DNA of 64,000 nucleotides from Roseibium aggregatum IAM 12614 (GCF_000168975.1 NZ_AAUW01000008.1:222709-286708), one strand, 5' to 3'; counted from the stretch's first letter, positions 43,501-50,683 are shown. Made by a program: numbers and translations. Notes: generated by a model not told the origin, from the letters alone.

Positions 43501-45190
43501 TGTCGACCTTGTCGAAAGCAGTCCGGAAGGCGGTGTCAGCCTGATAGGCTTCCTGGCCCATGCCTGCCCATTGAGAGCCGTTCCCGGAAAAGACAAATCC
43601 GACCTTCGCATTTGCCTTGATGACGCTGCCAGAGACGAGATCGGTGTTTTCTTCGCCGGTTTCTGCAAACGAACGCAGCGCGTCGAGTTTCTCTGCTTTC
43701 GTCTTGCCGAGCACGACCAGACGCTCGGACAGCAGATCGCGGCCATGAGCGCTCGAGGCAATGACGTTCCCCGCGGTTTCATCCGCTTCGCTGTCCAGAC
43801 GGTCGGCGAATTTTCCGGCAAGTTGCTGCAAGGCTTCCTTGGACCGGGCACTGATCACGAGAGGCGCTTCGACCGGCGCTGCCGAATCTGCGCTGGAAAC
43901 GGGATCCGGATCGCCGATAACGGCGTGCGCATTGGTCCCGCCAAAGCCGAAGGAGTTGACCCCTGCAAGTCTGCGGCTGCCGTCGCGCTCAAGAGTTATA
44001 TTTTCGCCGGCGACCTTGAGGTTCAACTCGTCAAAGGGAATATCCGGGTTGGGAGTCCTGAAGTGTAGCGATTGCGGCAGCAGATCTTCCCGCAGAGCCA
44101 TGAGCGCCTTCAGAAGACCGACGAGGCCCGAAACAGGCTCAAGGTGTCCGACATTGGTCTTGACGGACCCGATGGGCAATGCCTTTTCGCGCTTCTGGCC
44201 GATAACCTTGCCAAGTGCATCGGCTTCCGCAGGATCACCAACGCGGGTGCCCGTGCCGTGTGCCTCAACGAAGGCGAGGTCCTCCGGATTGATTTCCAGG
44301 CCTTCGTAAATTTCGCGCAGAAGATCTGCCTGCGCGTACGGGGAGGGCAGCGACAAACCGACGGTTCGGCCGTCTGCGTTGATGCCGGTTGCCAGAAGCT
44401 TGCCGTGGCTTTTTGCGCCTTCCGGGATGCCCGCACGGGCGGAGCGCAGAACAACAACTGCACCGCCTTCCGAGCGAACGTAACCATCACCATTGGCATC
44501 GAATGCCTGGCAGAGGCCGGTCGGAGACAGCATCGTGGCGCGGGAGAAGCCGACGAAGGCAAAAGGGCTGAGCAGAAGACTGACGCCGCAGACGATGGCG
44601 GTGTCTATCTGACCGGACTCAATGGCGGAAACCGCTTCGTGCAGGGCAACGATGGACGAGGAGCAGGCGGTGTCGACCGTGAAGCTCGGGCCACGAAGGT
44701 CATAGATGTAGGAAATACGGTTGGAAACGATCGACAGTGTGTTGCCGGTCATGAACTGCATGTCGGCCATGGCCGGATCGACCAGGAAGCGATGGTGGTA
44801 ATCCAGCGAGGACGCACCTACATAGACGCCGGTATTTGATCCTGCCAGGTCGCTCGGACGGATGTTCGCGTGCTCGAGAGCTTCCCAGACCAGCTGCAGC
44901 AGCAGGCGCTGCTGCGGATCCATCTGCACGGCTTCACGCGGGGAGACGCCGAAAAATGACGGGTCAAATCCCCAGACGTCGTCAAGCTGTCCGGCGGCCC
45001 AGGTGTAGCTCTTGCCCGAGGTGCTTTGAACCGGATGGCCGAACCGGGCAAGGGGCCAGCGGTCATTGGATACGGTTGTGACAGCACATTTGCCGTTTTT
45101 CAATAGCGACCAGAATTCGGCAGAATCATTGGCGCCGGGAAGCCGAGTAGAATAACCAAGAATATCGATGTTTGATGTAAGCGACGCCAC
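37580..45190 (-). CDS. rkpA: Highly reducing type I polyketide/fatty acid synthase (RkpA-like)
   Basis: 2536-residue single-module iterative-type megasynthase. Domains: ketosynthase (1-430) with active Cys C176 in DTACSSS and the histidines in EAHGTGT and NVGHLEPV; acyltransferase (530-830) with S622 in GHSVGE and YPFH, which suggests malonyl-CoA; dehydratase (915-1190) with H927 but Glu where the motif glycine is expected; a degenerate methyltransferase-like region (1290-1500); enoylreductase (about 1780-2100) with GGAGGVGLAALQ; ketoreductase (2120-2330) with Y2278 in GQANYVAAN; and a carrier domain with phosphopantetheine serine S2447 in GMDSLMALEL. There is no thioesterase. Full reduction predicts a saturated acyl chain. 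It resembles the Sinorhizobium RkpA fatty-acid synthase for K-antigen synthesis. First gene of the operon with rkpG. Confidence 0.92.
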   Translation of the reverse strand: MASLTSNIDILGYSTRLPGANDSAEFWSLLKNGKCAVTTVSNDRWPLARFGHPVQSTSGKSYTWAAGQLDDVWGFDPSFFGVSPREAVQMDPQQRLLLQLVWEALEHANIRPSDLAGSNTGVYVGASSLDYHHRFLVDPAMADMQFMTGNTLSIVSNRISYIYDLRGPSFTVDTACSSSIVALHEAVSAIESGQIDTAIVCGVSLLLSPFAFVGFSRATMLSPTGLCQAFDANGDGYVRSEGGAVVVLRSARAGIPEGAKSHGKLLATGINADGRTVGLSLPSPYAQADLLREIYEGLEINPEDLAFVEAHGTGTRVGDPAEADALGKVIGQKREKALPIGSVKTNVGHLEPVSGLVGLLKALMALREDLLPQSLHFRTPNPDIPFDELNLKVAGENITLERDGSRRLAGVNSFGFGGTNAHAVIGDPDPVSSADSAAPVEAPLVISARSKEALQQLAGKFADRLDSEADETAGNVIASSAHGRDLLSERLVVLGKTKAEKLDALRSFAETGEENTDLVSGSVIKANAKVGFVFSGNGSQWAGMGQEAYQADTAFRTAFDKVDKIFMGLSGWSLVTTLFAEDLEADLERSEIAQPLLFAIQVGIVESLRQRGITAAGTAGHSVGEVAAAWCAGALDLEQAVRVIRARSSEQEVVRDLGSMAALLLPADQAIAAIKESGLPKLELAADNSPRSVTISGDSESLDAFAKFARKKKWAMRRLNLAYPFHSALVDPIEKPLLTALEGLSPTTAFLPFYSTVTPDERDVRVDAEYWWHNVRQPVRFATAMENMAADDFSVLIEIGPKPVLGTYVNDVLRAKGKKAKVLETLKEPSKKAVASEGNPLDRIAASVLAHGGQTDLVRFVGERPGHLAPLPSYPWQNSEYRPENSPERVDFMFGQTWPLLGYRLRQDTAEWFSHIDSGALPFLQDHKVEESIVFPAAGYIEMSLRAALRWSRSDQIELRDFDILRPLVIEGDEVWETQVRISPDDHVIEILSRPRLSDNDWSLNARGTFLTPSTTSRIPWVKTSDCVVSELDHETLYTVTKSFGLNYGPAFRRAEKVVKHSDTSATVTLLPQDECLADYEFSLCPTLVDAGFHGLFALLDGVKDVPQNTSFLPIRLGTLRLLAPETLPASVRIEVTKASPRSIEASFEFLDAEGLTIARLTKTRFKAVTLGQDTRPDDLVYRQIATLLPAQDRVSPLQETFEGLPALAGNLDLLGSDDQELDDSRVLIEALGRTIAHKALFDLFADRQVDLGALVEAGELHESAIPLAASLFGWLVESGVCTESDDGFELTDPSGNPDASELLQALTDGGGEHIAEAALLARLWTGLPDILKFGLQEASGKEYSSSLFEAYRTSSPAKRALSSALQAGVESLIDGWPSDQALRVLLVGASSGVAAAIDAVLDPTYMALTVTDATSSAVGRGERLWQGSSATEFVEPGETSFTFDRHFDIVLFDTSLAEIDADTLKRFTKSIVPGGLVLGAEPLPHPLTDLIMGVGSSWWDEGATAEFPISKQQADWTKALETAGLTDVQTVPLKSALIEADLICARAGERVEEATDNTGEEAPEAEAEEKKYLLLTSSEGASHRLAEGLKACLNRKGHAATLLVPGEVTEQLGDDIWSVALGDKGDAHAQDEALNALVAEHNGRVVHLLGAYAAPADALASVDSRAFSLMTLLKALGPNGGEFTLLAPAGAQDIAGGKPAAPEQAGIWAFGRVVMNEYPDANLKLIDVSPDLEPGIAAARVADEILVANCEREIVLDSKTRSGIRLVKGGVLSSVTLPEGAKPAMRLDILRQGSLDQLAWHAVERKPLEGKDVEIAVEASGLNFRDVMWALGLLPEEALEDGFAGPTLGMECCGHVVGCGPDVTRFRPGDKVITFAPACFASHVTVDESGCAPMPSTVSAEEAATIPVTFLTAYYALVHLAALSEGETVLIHGGAGGVGLAALQIAKWRGAKIIATAGSEDKRNTLKLLGADVVLDSRSLAFVDAVMEETSGEGVDVVLNSLFGEAMERSIEVLKPFGRFLELGKRDYYGNTRIGLRPFRQNLTYFGIDADQLLTRQPKLAVDLFVKLVELFEAGTLRPLPHRLFEAADVVDAFRLMQQAGHIGKIVIRPPAVPENVPTKREISFDGDAVYLVAGGFGGFGAALLHRLADHGAKSLAVLSRRGASSEEAQEVIGQLSKRGVSIKGYACDITDEAAVKKALSEIRTEGRPIKGVFHTAMVLNDVLIANMDHDGLTRVLAPKVRGAELLDRLTADDPLDHFVLYSSATTLVGNPGQANYVAANGYLEGLARKRRAEGRPALAVAWGAISDAGYLARNEDVNEMLSRKLGRHALTAKEALDGLMALMVQPSQEDTGLAALGYARIDWQAARKDLALVGTPLVGLLGLGDEDETGADGAINLAAMLEGMDQVTAAQTVAKLLAAEIGKILRIAPEEIDPHKPLSDIGMDSLMALELRMSAERQLGIDIPLMSLANGATLIDLSGRVANRVLGEENASGISDEAQQLASLHVDDQRQETEDLSDIATEVENKSRELGSFL

Positions 45191-45321
45191 AGAACAACCT
45201 GTTTTTATTAGTTAGGAACAGTCAAGCTATTGAGTTACATGAGGAAACTTAAAAATTGTAAACAGTCATTCGTGCAAGCTCCCTCGAGATAATTCGAAGA
45301 CCGGCGCGACCCAGTCCCAGT

Positions 45322-45405
45322 GCTGCCTTGCGTAAGCTTATCCCATGCCAAACAGCGTTTCCAGCTACCTTGCGAACGCAGGGTTTGGCAACCTTTATCC
45401 CATGC
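45322..45405. repeat. Duplicated motif pair upstream of the PKS gene
   Basis: GCTGCCTTGCG (45322-45332) followed by TTATCCCATGC (45338-45348) recurs as GCTACCTTGCG (45364-45374) and TTATCCCATGC (45395-45405). These are imperfect direct repeats about 50 bases apart, 130-215 bases upstream of the PKS start codon. They are possible regulator sites. Confidence 0.45.
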
Positions 45406-45506
45406 AGAATTGCTGGAAAAGGCTACATACATAAAAAAACGTAGTTCTTCTGAGTGTTGTTAAAAAGCGTGGCAGCTTTGCAAGAGCAAATTTAGAAATT
45501 CACCAT

Positions 45507-45540
45507 GAAAACAAACGCCCCGCGAAATCGCGGGGCGTTG
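45507..45540 (-). terminator. Intrinsic terminator of mttB
   Basis: ACGCCCCGCG (45515-45524) and CGCGGGGCGT (45529-45538), loop AAAT; on the minus strand followed by TTGTTTTC. It lies 20 bases after the mttB stop. Confidence 0.85.
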
Positions 45541-45560
45541 CTGGTTTATTGAGCAGAGTA

Positions 45561-47099
45561 TCAGACGTTGCTGTCTGGGAAGGAGGCTTTGCGCTCGGTC
45601 ATGAACGCTATCAGGGCCTCGTCAATGGCAGGGTCCAGTTCAGGGCCGGTATAGCCCGCCAACTGTTCCTTCCAGCGGGCGTTGGCCCGTTGCGCGGCAT
45701 TCAGTTGCCCGTCGGCAAGCCATTGCTCGTAGGAGTTGTTGTCCGCGATGGAGGACCTGAAGAAAGCGCTCTCGAAATTACGCTGCGTGTGCGCGGCCCC
45801 AAGGAAGTGACCGCCCGGACCAACTTCCTGAAGTGCGTCCATCGCAAGGGTTTCATCGGAAATCTCGATGCCCTTGGCCAGGACATGCATCATGCCGAGC
45901 TGGTCCGCATCCATCACGAATTTTTCGTAAGACGAACACAGACCGCCTTCCAGCCAGCCGGCCGCATGCAGACAGAAATTCACACCCGATTGCAGCGTGG
46001 CCAGAATGGTCTGGGCCGATTCCTGCGCGGATTGGGCATCCGGCGTCTTCGAGGCTGTGAACGAACCGCCCGAACGGAACGGCAGGTTTAGCCTGCGGGC
46101 GAGTTTGGCAGCACCGTTGAGAAGCAGGGAGCCTTCCGGGCTGCCGAAGGTCGGAGCGCCGGACTGCATGGAAATCGAGCTGACAAACGCACCGAAAACA
46201 ACCGGGGCACCGGGACGAATCAACTGGGTCAGCGCACAGCCTGCCAGGGCTTCGGCCAGTACCTGCGACAGTGTGCCGGCGACCGTAACCGGGCTCATGG
46301 CGCCTGCCAGGATGAACGGTGAAACGATACAAGCCTGATTGTGCCGGGCGTAGACCTTGAGAGCGCCAAGCATGGTCGCATCGTAGACCAGAGGCGAATT
46401 GGCGTTGATCAACTGGATCATGACGCAATTCTGGTCGACGAACTCCTCTCCGAAGGTGATCTGCGCCATCTTGACGGAGTCTTCGGCGCGCTCCGGCGCG
46501 GTGACCGAGCCCATGAACGGTTTGTCGGAGTATTTGATATGGGAATAGACCATATCGAAATGCCGCTTGTTGACCGGCAGGTCGACAGGTTCGCAAACGG
46601 TGCCCCCGGAATGGTGCATCCAGGGCGACATATAGGCGAGTTTCACGAAGTTGCGAAAATCTTCAATCGTGCCATACCGCCGGCCCTTGTCGAGATCGGT
46701 GACGAAGGGGGGACCGTAGACCGGTGCGAAGACAAGATTGTTGCCGCCGATCTCAACGTTGCGGGCAGGATTGCGTGCGTGCTGGGTGAATTGCGAGGGA
46801 GCCGTCTTCACCAGCTCCTGCAGCATGCCTTTCGGGAAGCGGACACGTTCGCCGTCGACTTCGGCACCAGCTTCCTTCCAGATGCCGATGACTTCCGGAT
46901 CGTCCCGGAATTCGAGGCCGATTTCGGCAAGGATTCGGTCGGTATTGGCTTCGATACGTTCCGCGCCTTCGTCGCTCAGAATGTCGAAGTTCGGAATATT
47001 GCGCGAGATATATGGAATGGCCAGGCTGGCGGGGCCGGCTTGCCGGCGTTCGCGGCGTGCGCTTCTTCCTCGACGGCCAGATGGGGCGGCGTCTGACAT
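45561..47099 (-). CDS. MttB-family (trimethylamine/betaine methyltransferase-like) protein without pyrrolysine
   Basis: 512-residue member of the MttB superfamily. True archaeal trimethylamine methyltransferases carry pyrrolysine at an in-frame amber codon; this frame is uninterrupted, so it belongs to the large non-pyrrolysine group, which includes the glycine betaine methyltransferase MtgB. A basic N-terminus (GRRGRSARRERRQ) precedes a TIM-barrel core with FAPVYGPPFVTDLDKGRRYGT, KYSDKPFMGSVTAPERA and SPFILAGAMSPVTVAGTL. The C-terminal end EVGPGGHFLGAAHT is conserved in this group. It is divergent from betaine-homocysteine methyltransferase, so a role with a methylated amine or betaine is likely. 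No corrinoid protein gene lies nearby. Substrate uncertain. Confidence 0.88.
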   Translation of the reverse strand: MSDAAPSGRRGRSARRERRQAGPASLAIPYISRNIPNFDILSDEGAERIEANTDRILAEIGLEFRDDPEVIGIWKEAGAEVDGERVRFPKGMLQELVKTAPSQFTQHARNPARNVEIGGNNLVFAPVYGPPFVTDLDKGRRYGTIEDFRNFVKLAYMSPWMHHSGGTVCEPVDLPVNKRHFDMVYSHIKYSDKPFMGSVTAPERAEDSVKMAQITFGEEFVDQNCVMIQLINANSPLVYDATMLGALKVYARHNQACIVSPFILAGAMSPVTVAGTLSQVLAEALAGCALTQLIRPGAPVVFGAFVSSISMQSGAPTFGSPEGSLLLNGAAKLARRLNLPFRSGGSFTASKTPDAQSAQESAQTILATLQSGVNFCLHAAGWLEGGLCSSYEKFVMDADQLGMMHVLAKGIEISDETLAMDALQEVGPGGHFLGAAHTQRNFESAFFRSSIADNNSYEQWLADGQLNAAQRANARWKEQLAGYTGPELDPAIDEALIAFMTERKASFPDSNV

Positions 47100-47479
47100 C
47101 TTATGCTCCCAAGATGAGTTTGGTTGCGCTTAGTCTTTCTCAGGAGCCCTGACAACCCGGCTCCATAACCGTCGCGCAATACCGTAAAAGCGTCATGGCG
47201 CTTTGTTGCTTCATTTTGACTGGAAAGTCCATTGACTTCGCACCCTGAAAAGTGATTTCGGAAACGGCAGAGAGGCGCGGGAAGACGGTTTACTTCAGAC
47301 ACGTCTCGGCCACCGTTTCAGCGGAGCGATCCGCTGTAAAAGGCTCACCCGGCGATCGCGTTCGGGACCGGGCGCTTTGGAAGAAAAGGCTGCGTATGGA
47401 TTTCCTTCCGTGGTCTGATATTGCAGGAACAAGCCCCGTATCGGGTACAAACCACACCAACAAGACGAAAGACGACTGA
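47100..47479. other. Divergent intergenic region mttB / bmt with possible structured leader
   Basis: About 380 bases. The bmt side contains hairpin CAGCGGA...TCCGCTG (47319-47336), and a nested structure near the gene: GTGGT (47410-47414) pairing with ACCAC (47451-47455) around CCCCG-TAT-CGGG. No match to a riboswitch class that I can recall was found by eye. Confidence 0.4.
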
Positions 47480-48508
47480 ATGTCCAAGCTTGAAGAGCTT
47501 CTTGCCGAAAGGGGAGCGTTGCTTGCCGACGGTGCAACCGGAACCAATTTGTTTGAAATGGGCCTGGTTTCCGGTGATGCACCGGAACTGTGGAACACAG
47601 ACGAACCGGAAAAGATCACCGCGCTTCACAAGTCCTTTGTCGATGCCGGATCCGATATCATTCTGACGAACACTTTCGGCTGCAATCGTCATCGGCTGAA
47701 GCTCCATAAGGCGGAAGATCGCGTCAGGGAACTCAATATTGCCGCCGTAAAACTGGCGCGAGATGTTGCGGAAGCCTCGGGGCGCACGGTTCTGATCGGC
47801 GGATCTGTCGGACCGACGGGAGAGCTTTTTCAACCTCTCGGCGCACTCAGCTACGAAGAGGGTGTGGCTGCCTTCAAGGAGCAGATGGCAGGGCTTGTCG
47901 AAGGTGGCGCCGACATTCTGTGGGTGGAAACCATGTCTGCCGTTGAAGAAATGAAGGCGGCTGCGGAAGCTGCGCAGAATTTCGACGTGCCGCTGGTTAT
48001 TACCGCAAGTTTCGACACGGCTGGCAAGACGATGATGGGCCTGTCCCCCAAAGGCTTGGGTGACCTTCAGGCGCAATTTGCCTGTACGCCTGTTGCAATC
48101 GGGTCCAATTGCGGGGTCGGAGCCTCGGATCTGCTGGCGGCCATCATGGACATCACCGAAGCCTATCCGGATGCCATCGTCGTTGCGAAAGCCAACTGCG
48201 GCATCCCTCAGATCAAGGGCGATGAGGTGATCTACACGGGCACCCCGGAACTGATGGCCAAATACGCGCATATGGCACTTGATGCGGGCGCGCGGATTGT
48301 CGGAGGTTGCTGCGGCACGTCGCCGGTCCATCTTGCGGCAATGCGTGCGGCGGTCGATGCGCATCAGGCAGGTGTCCGGCCCACGCTTGATGAGGTCATT
48401 GCCGAAATCGGCCCGCTTGTGTCCCCACCGAACAAGGAAGCCGATGCAGCCCGCGCAGAAAACGACGGATCGGGTTCCGGACGGCGCAGGGGCCGCCGGC
48501 GCGGCTAG
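47480..48508 (+). CDS. bmt: Betaine-homocysteine S-methyltransferase (Bmt type)
   Basis: 342-residue zinc enzyme that moves a methyl group from glycine betaine (or a related donor) to homocysteine, giving methionine. TIM barrel starting with LLADGATGTNLFEMGL; zinc ligands are the Cys in IGSNCGVG and the Cys pair in VGGCCGTSP near the C-terminus. The protein is close in length and blocks to Sinorhizobium/marine alphaproteobacterial Bmt. The C-terminus ends in an unusual Arg/Gly run (GRRRGRRRG). The ATG follows GACGACTGA. Divergent from the MttB homologue, which suggests a shared methylated-amine pathway. Confidence 0.88.
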   Translation: MSKLEELLAERGALLADGATGTNLFEMGLVSGDAPELWNTDEPEKITALHKSFVDAGSDIILTNTFGCNRHRLKLHKAEDRVRELNIAAVKLARDVAEASGRTVLIGGSVGPTGELFQPLGALSYEEGVAAFKEQMAGLVEGGADILWVETMSAVEEMKAAAEAAQNFDVPLVITASFDTAGKTMMGLSPKGLGDLQAQFACTPVAIGSNCGVGASDLLAAIMDITEAYPDAIVVAKANCGIPQIKGDEVIYTGTPELMAKYAHMALDAGARIVGGCCGTSPVHLAAMRAAVDAHQAGVRPTLDEVIAEIGPLVSPPNKEADAARAENDGSGSGRRRGRRRG

Positions 48509-48531
48509 AGTTTGCCTTTGAGCTACAAAAC

Positions 48532-48571
48532 AAAGCTCTCGCTTCTGTCTGCGGCCAGAAGCGAGAGCTTT
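48532..48571. terminator. Bidirectional intrinsic terminator
   Basis: AAAGCTCTCGCTTCTG (48532-48547) pairs perfectly with CAGAAGCGAGAGCTTT (48556-48571). It lies between the convergent bmt and glycosidase-like genes. Confidence 0.85.
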
Positions 48572-48623
48572 TCATTCAGAACGGATCACGACCTGCGGGA
48601 GATCCGCAACCGCGTCAGGCGCA

Positions 48624-49622
48624 TCACTGCAGCCAGGGTGCAGACGCGCTCCAGAAGATGATGTCGACCCCGAGATATCCGCTGGCAAACTCGATAAATT
48701 CCGACCGGGTAAAGGTCTTGCCAGTTTCCGGATTGACGTATTTCAGGGTTGGTTCCTGGATCGCCATGGCGATCACCGGCAATTTGTCCTGGTACTCGTG
48801 GAAGAACGGGTAGGCGTTCTTCATCTGCGCCTTCCGGTTTGGAACGATGTCCGGCCCGCCCAGGCCGATGCCGAGTTCTGCCGCCGTCTCGAAGCTGCGC
48901 TGCATATAGCCTTCGCTGTTTTCCCATTCGCAAGGCCAGAAGTTGACGTATTGCACCACCTGCGATTTCTGGAAGGCGTTTCGGGCAAAGGCCATGTTCT
49001 CCAGGGTCGCATTGAAATAGGCATCGCAGGTGAAGCCTGTCTTGTCCTTGCGTCCGTCGATGTTCACGGAGCTTTCCGGCAGATTGAGGCCTTCGATGCG
49101 GCCGTCGAAATTTTCCGCCAGAGCGCTCAGAAGGGCCTGAAACCGCCCGCGTACGGCTTCGTTCCACTGAATTGCCACCCAGCCTTCCGGCTTCGGGTCC
49201 TTTGCCTCGCTGTCATCGACCTGACGGGCCAGGCCTCCTGCATAGACAGGGTCCTCGAGAAGATAGTCCGGCACGTAGCGGGCGCCTTCCCAGAAAAAGC
49301 GGTCCTGAAGCTGCAGAAAGAAAGCCTTCCCAGATTTCTCGGCAACGGCCAGGTCCCGTTCGATTGCCGAGAAATCATAGCGCCCTTTTTCAGGTTCGAG
49401 CATTCGCCAGTTATAGAGGATCTGAACGCCGGAAATCTGAGGGTTGTCCAGCAGTTTCTGTGTCTGGGAAAACGCACCCTCACTTGTGTAGAGATAATGC
49501 TTGATCTCGGCCAGGGCGGCGTGAGGGAGGGTCGCGGCGGAAACCGCTGCTAAAAGTGGTGGCAAACAGCGCAAGCTGCGAACGGAAAAGACTTTGCGCA
49601 AGGCTGCAATCAGTTTGGTCAA
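48624..49622 (-). CDS. Secreted glycoside hydrolase-like TIM-barrel protein
   Basis: 332-residue protein with a signal peptide (about 1-37, ending PHAALA). The mature part looks like a GH35/42-type clan-A barrel: VQILYNWRMLEPEKGRYDFSAIERDLAVAEKSGK near the start, a Glu after a strand in EGLNLPESSV that could be the acid/base, and a second Glu in IAMAIQEPTLKYVN. YVNFWPCEWENSEGY and VDIIFWS are further strand ends. No specific family was recognised, so substrate is unknown. The preferred start is the TTG at 49622, 7 bases after AGGGG; the frame extends to a TTG at 49709 without a signal. Stand-alone gene, ending at the terminator shared with bmt. Confidence 0.7.
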   Translation of the reverse strand: MTKLIAALRKVFSVRSLRCLPPLLAAVSAATLPHAALAEIKHYLYTSEGAFSQTQKLLDNPQISGVQILYNWRMLEPEKGRYDFSAIERDLAVAEKSGKAFFLQLQDRFFWEGARYVPDYLLEDPVYAGGLARQVDDSEAKDPKPEGWVAIQWNEAVRGRFQALLSALAENFDGRIEGLNLPESSVNIDGRKDKTGFTCDAYFNATLENMAFARNAFQKSQVVQYVNFWPCEWENSEGYMQRSFETAAELGIGLGGPDIVPNRKAQMKNAYPFFHEYQDKLPVIAMAIQEPTLKYVNPETGKTFTRSEFIEFASGYLGVDIIFWSASAPWLQ

Positions 49623-49781
49623 CAGAAGACCCCTTTGTCTGAAAAATGAAGACAACCCGACAACGGCTGGAAGTGAGGCACTTGTGTGACCGGAATTGGT
49701 TTTGCCCAAGAAACAAATTGACGCAAACGTAAGATAAAATCAGATTACAGGTTGAAAAAGAGAAGGATAGGGAGGGGCTGA

Positions 49782-50207
49782 ATGACGCCGGTTATGACAG
49801 GGCCTGAAATAATGGAGATGCTGGACAGAGAGTTCCCGCAGATTCATGCCGGTGGGCGCGTATATGCAATCGACAGCGTCTCGCCCGGAGAGGCGGTGGT
49901 GCGTCTGTCCGCAAATGAGTTGCATCTGAGGCCAGGTGGCACCGTTTCCGGTCCCGCGATGATGGCCCTTGCCGACCTTGCCGCCTATGTCGTGATTCTG
50001 GCTCACATCGGCCCGGTCGCGCTTGCAGTCACCACAAACCTGAACATCAATTTCCTGCGCAAACCGGACGCGGGAGATCTTCTTGCCACGTGCCGGCTAC
50101 TGAAGCTCGGCAAACGTCTTGCGGTGGTTGATTGCGCAATTGCGGGTGAGGGGCAGGAAGAGCTCGTTGCCCACGCGACGGCAACCTATTCCGTTCCGCC
50201 GCGCTGA
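49782..50207 (+). CDS. PaaI-type hotdog-fold thioesterase
   Basis: 141-residue hotdog-domain protein of the acyl-CoA thioesterase (PaaI/YdiI-like) group. Features: ELHLRPGGTVSGPAMMALADLAAYVVI, where the Asp/Glu-side helix sits, and LNINFLRKPDAGDLLATCRLLKLGKRLAVVD, the substrate-groove strand. Length is normal. It stands alone upstream of rplM in the same direction. Substrate unknown. Confidence 0.85.
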   Translation: MTPVMTGPEIMEMLDREFPQIHAGGRVYAIDSVSPGEAVVRLSANELHLRPGGTVSGPAMMALADLAAYVVILAHIGPVALAVTTNLNINFLRKPDAGDLLATCRLLKLGKRLAVVDCAIAGEGQEELVAHATATYSVPPR

Positions 50208-50683
50208 CTGCGCTACGTTAAGTTGGCATTGATGCTGGATTTCTGCCTGAACGGAGAGACCTGTCAATTCAATGACAGGTGCCCCTTCAAGCGGAAGCCA
50301 AAAAGTAGAGCTGCCGTTCGCGTTTCGGCCGCGTCGTTGTCACTTGGAAAAAATGGTGCGAGCACAGTTTTTGAGGTTGGTTTGATGCCAATACTCACCA
50401 CAATCAGGCTCCAATTTGAGGGGAAGCTCACTCAGGAAGACGCGACCTGCCTTGAATTGCGGGATCTTGATGTGCCTAAACACACAAAATTATGCGGTAT
50501 TATGATACCGTTTTTTTAAGATATTGAAAAATATAAGTAATTAGGAACATTGCCGGAAATAAGGTGCTTGACGCCCATTCTGGGTGAGCGTATAAGCGCC
50601 ACCGAACGAAATTTTGGTCCGTTCGCTGGCTTGATACAGGCCGCGCGGGCCTTTTCTTTAACCGACCAGTACGGATCAATCTC
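50208..50683. other. Intergenic region upstream of rplM
   Basis: About 475 bases. The rplM promoter lies at 50568-50596 and the leader follows. A 98-residue open frame (50223-50519, TTG start) has no family features and is judged non-coding. The stretch 50480-50560 is AT-rich. Confidence 0.5.
50568..50596 (+). promoter_or_regulatory. Sigma-70 promoter of rplM-rpsI
   Basis: TTGACG (50568-50573) and TATAAG (50591-50596) with a 17-base spacer, about 90 bases before the rplM start. It is the clearest housekeeping promoter in the window. Confidence 0.75.

Larger units (their letters stand above)
45191..45560. other. Intergenic region upstream of the PKS gene
   Basis: About 370 bases between the mttB stop and the PKS start, both on the minus strand. 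It carries the mttB terminator, an AT-rich stretch near 45180-45260 and the duplicated CCTTGCG/TTATCCCATGC motif. No conserved ORF. Confidence 0.5.

Noticed and set aside
42230..44068. 612-residue plus-strand open frame inside the PKS gene
   Set aside because: It is antisense to conserved KS/AT/DH coding sequence. Long antisense frames are common in GC-rich coding DNA, and it shows no family features or ribosome site.
45561..47099. Pyrrolysine-containing trimethylamine methyltransferase
   Set aside because: The frame has no internal amber codon and is full length without one, and no pyl genes are seen.
47390..47479. SAM-II riboswitch before bmt
   Set aside because: The conserved loop sequences and pseudoknot arrangement could not be matched by eye. 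Only generic hairpins remain.
50223..50519. 98-residue open frame upstream of rplM
   Set aside because: TTG start without ribosome site, no family features, and the 3' end runs into an AT-rich promoter region.
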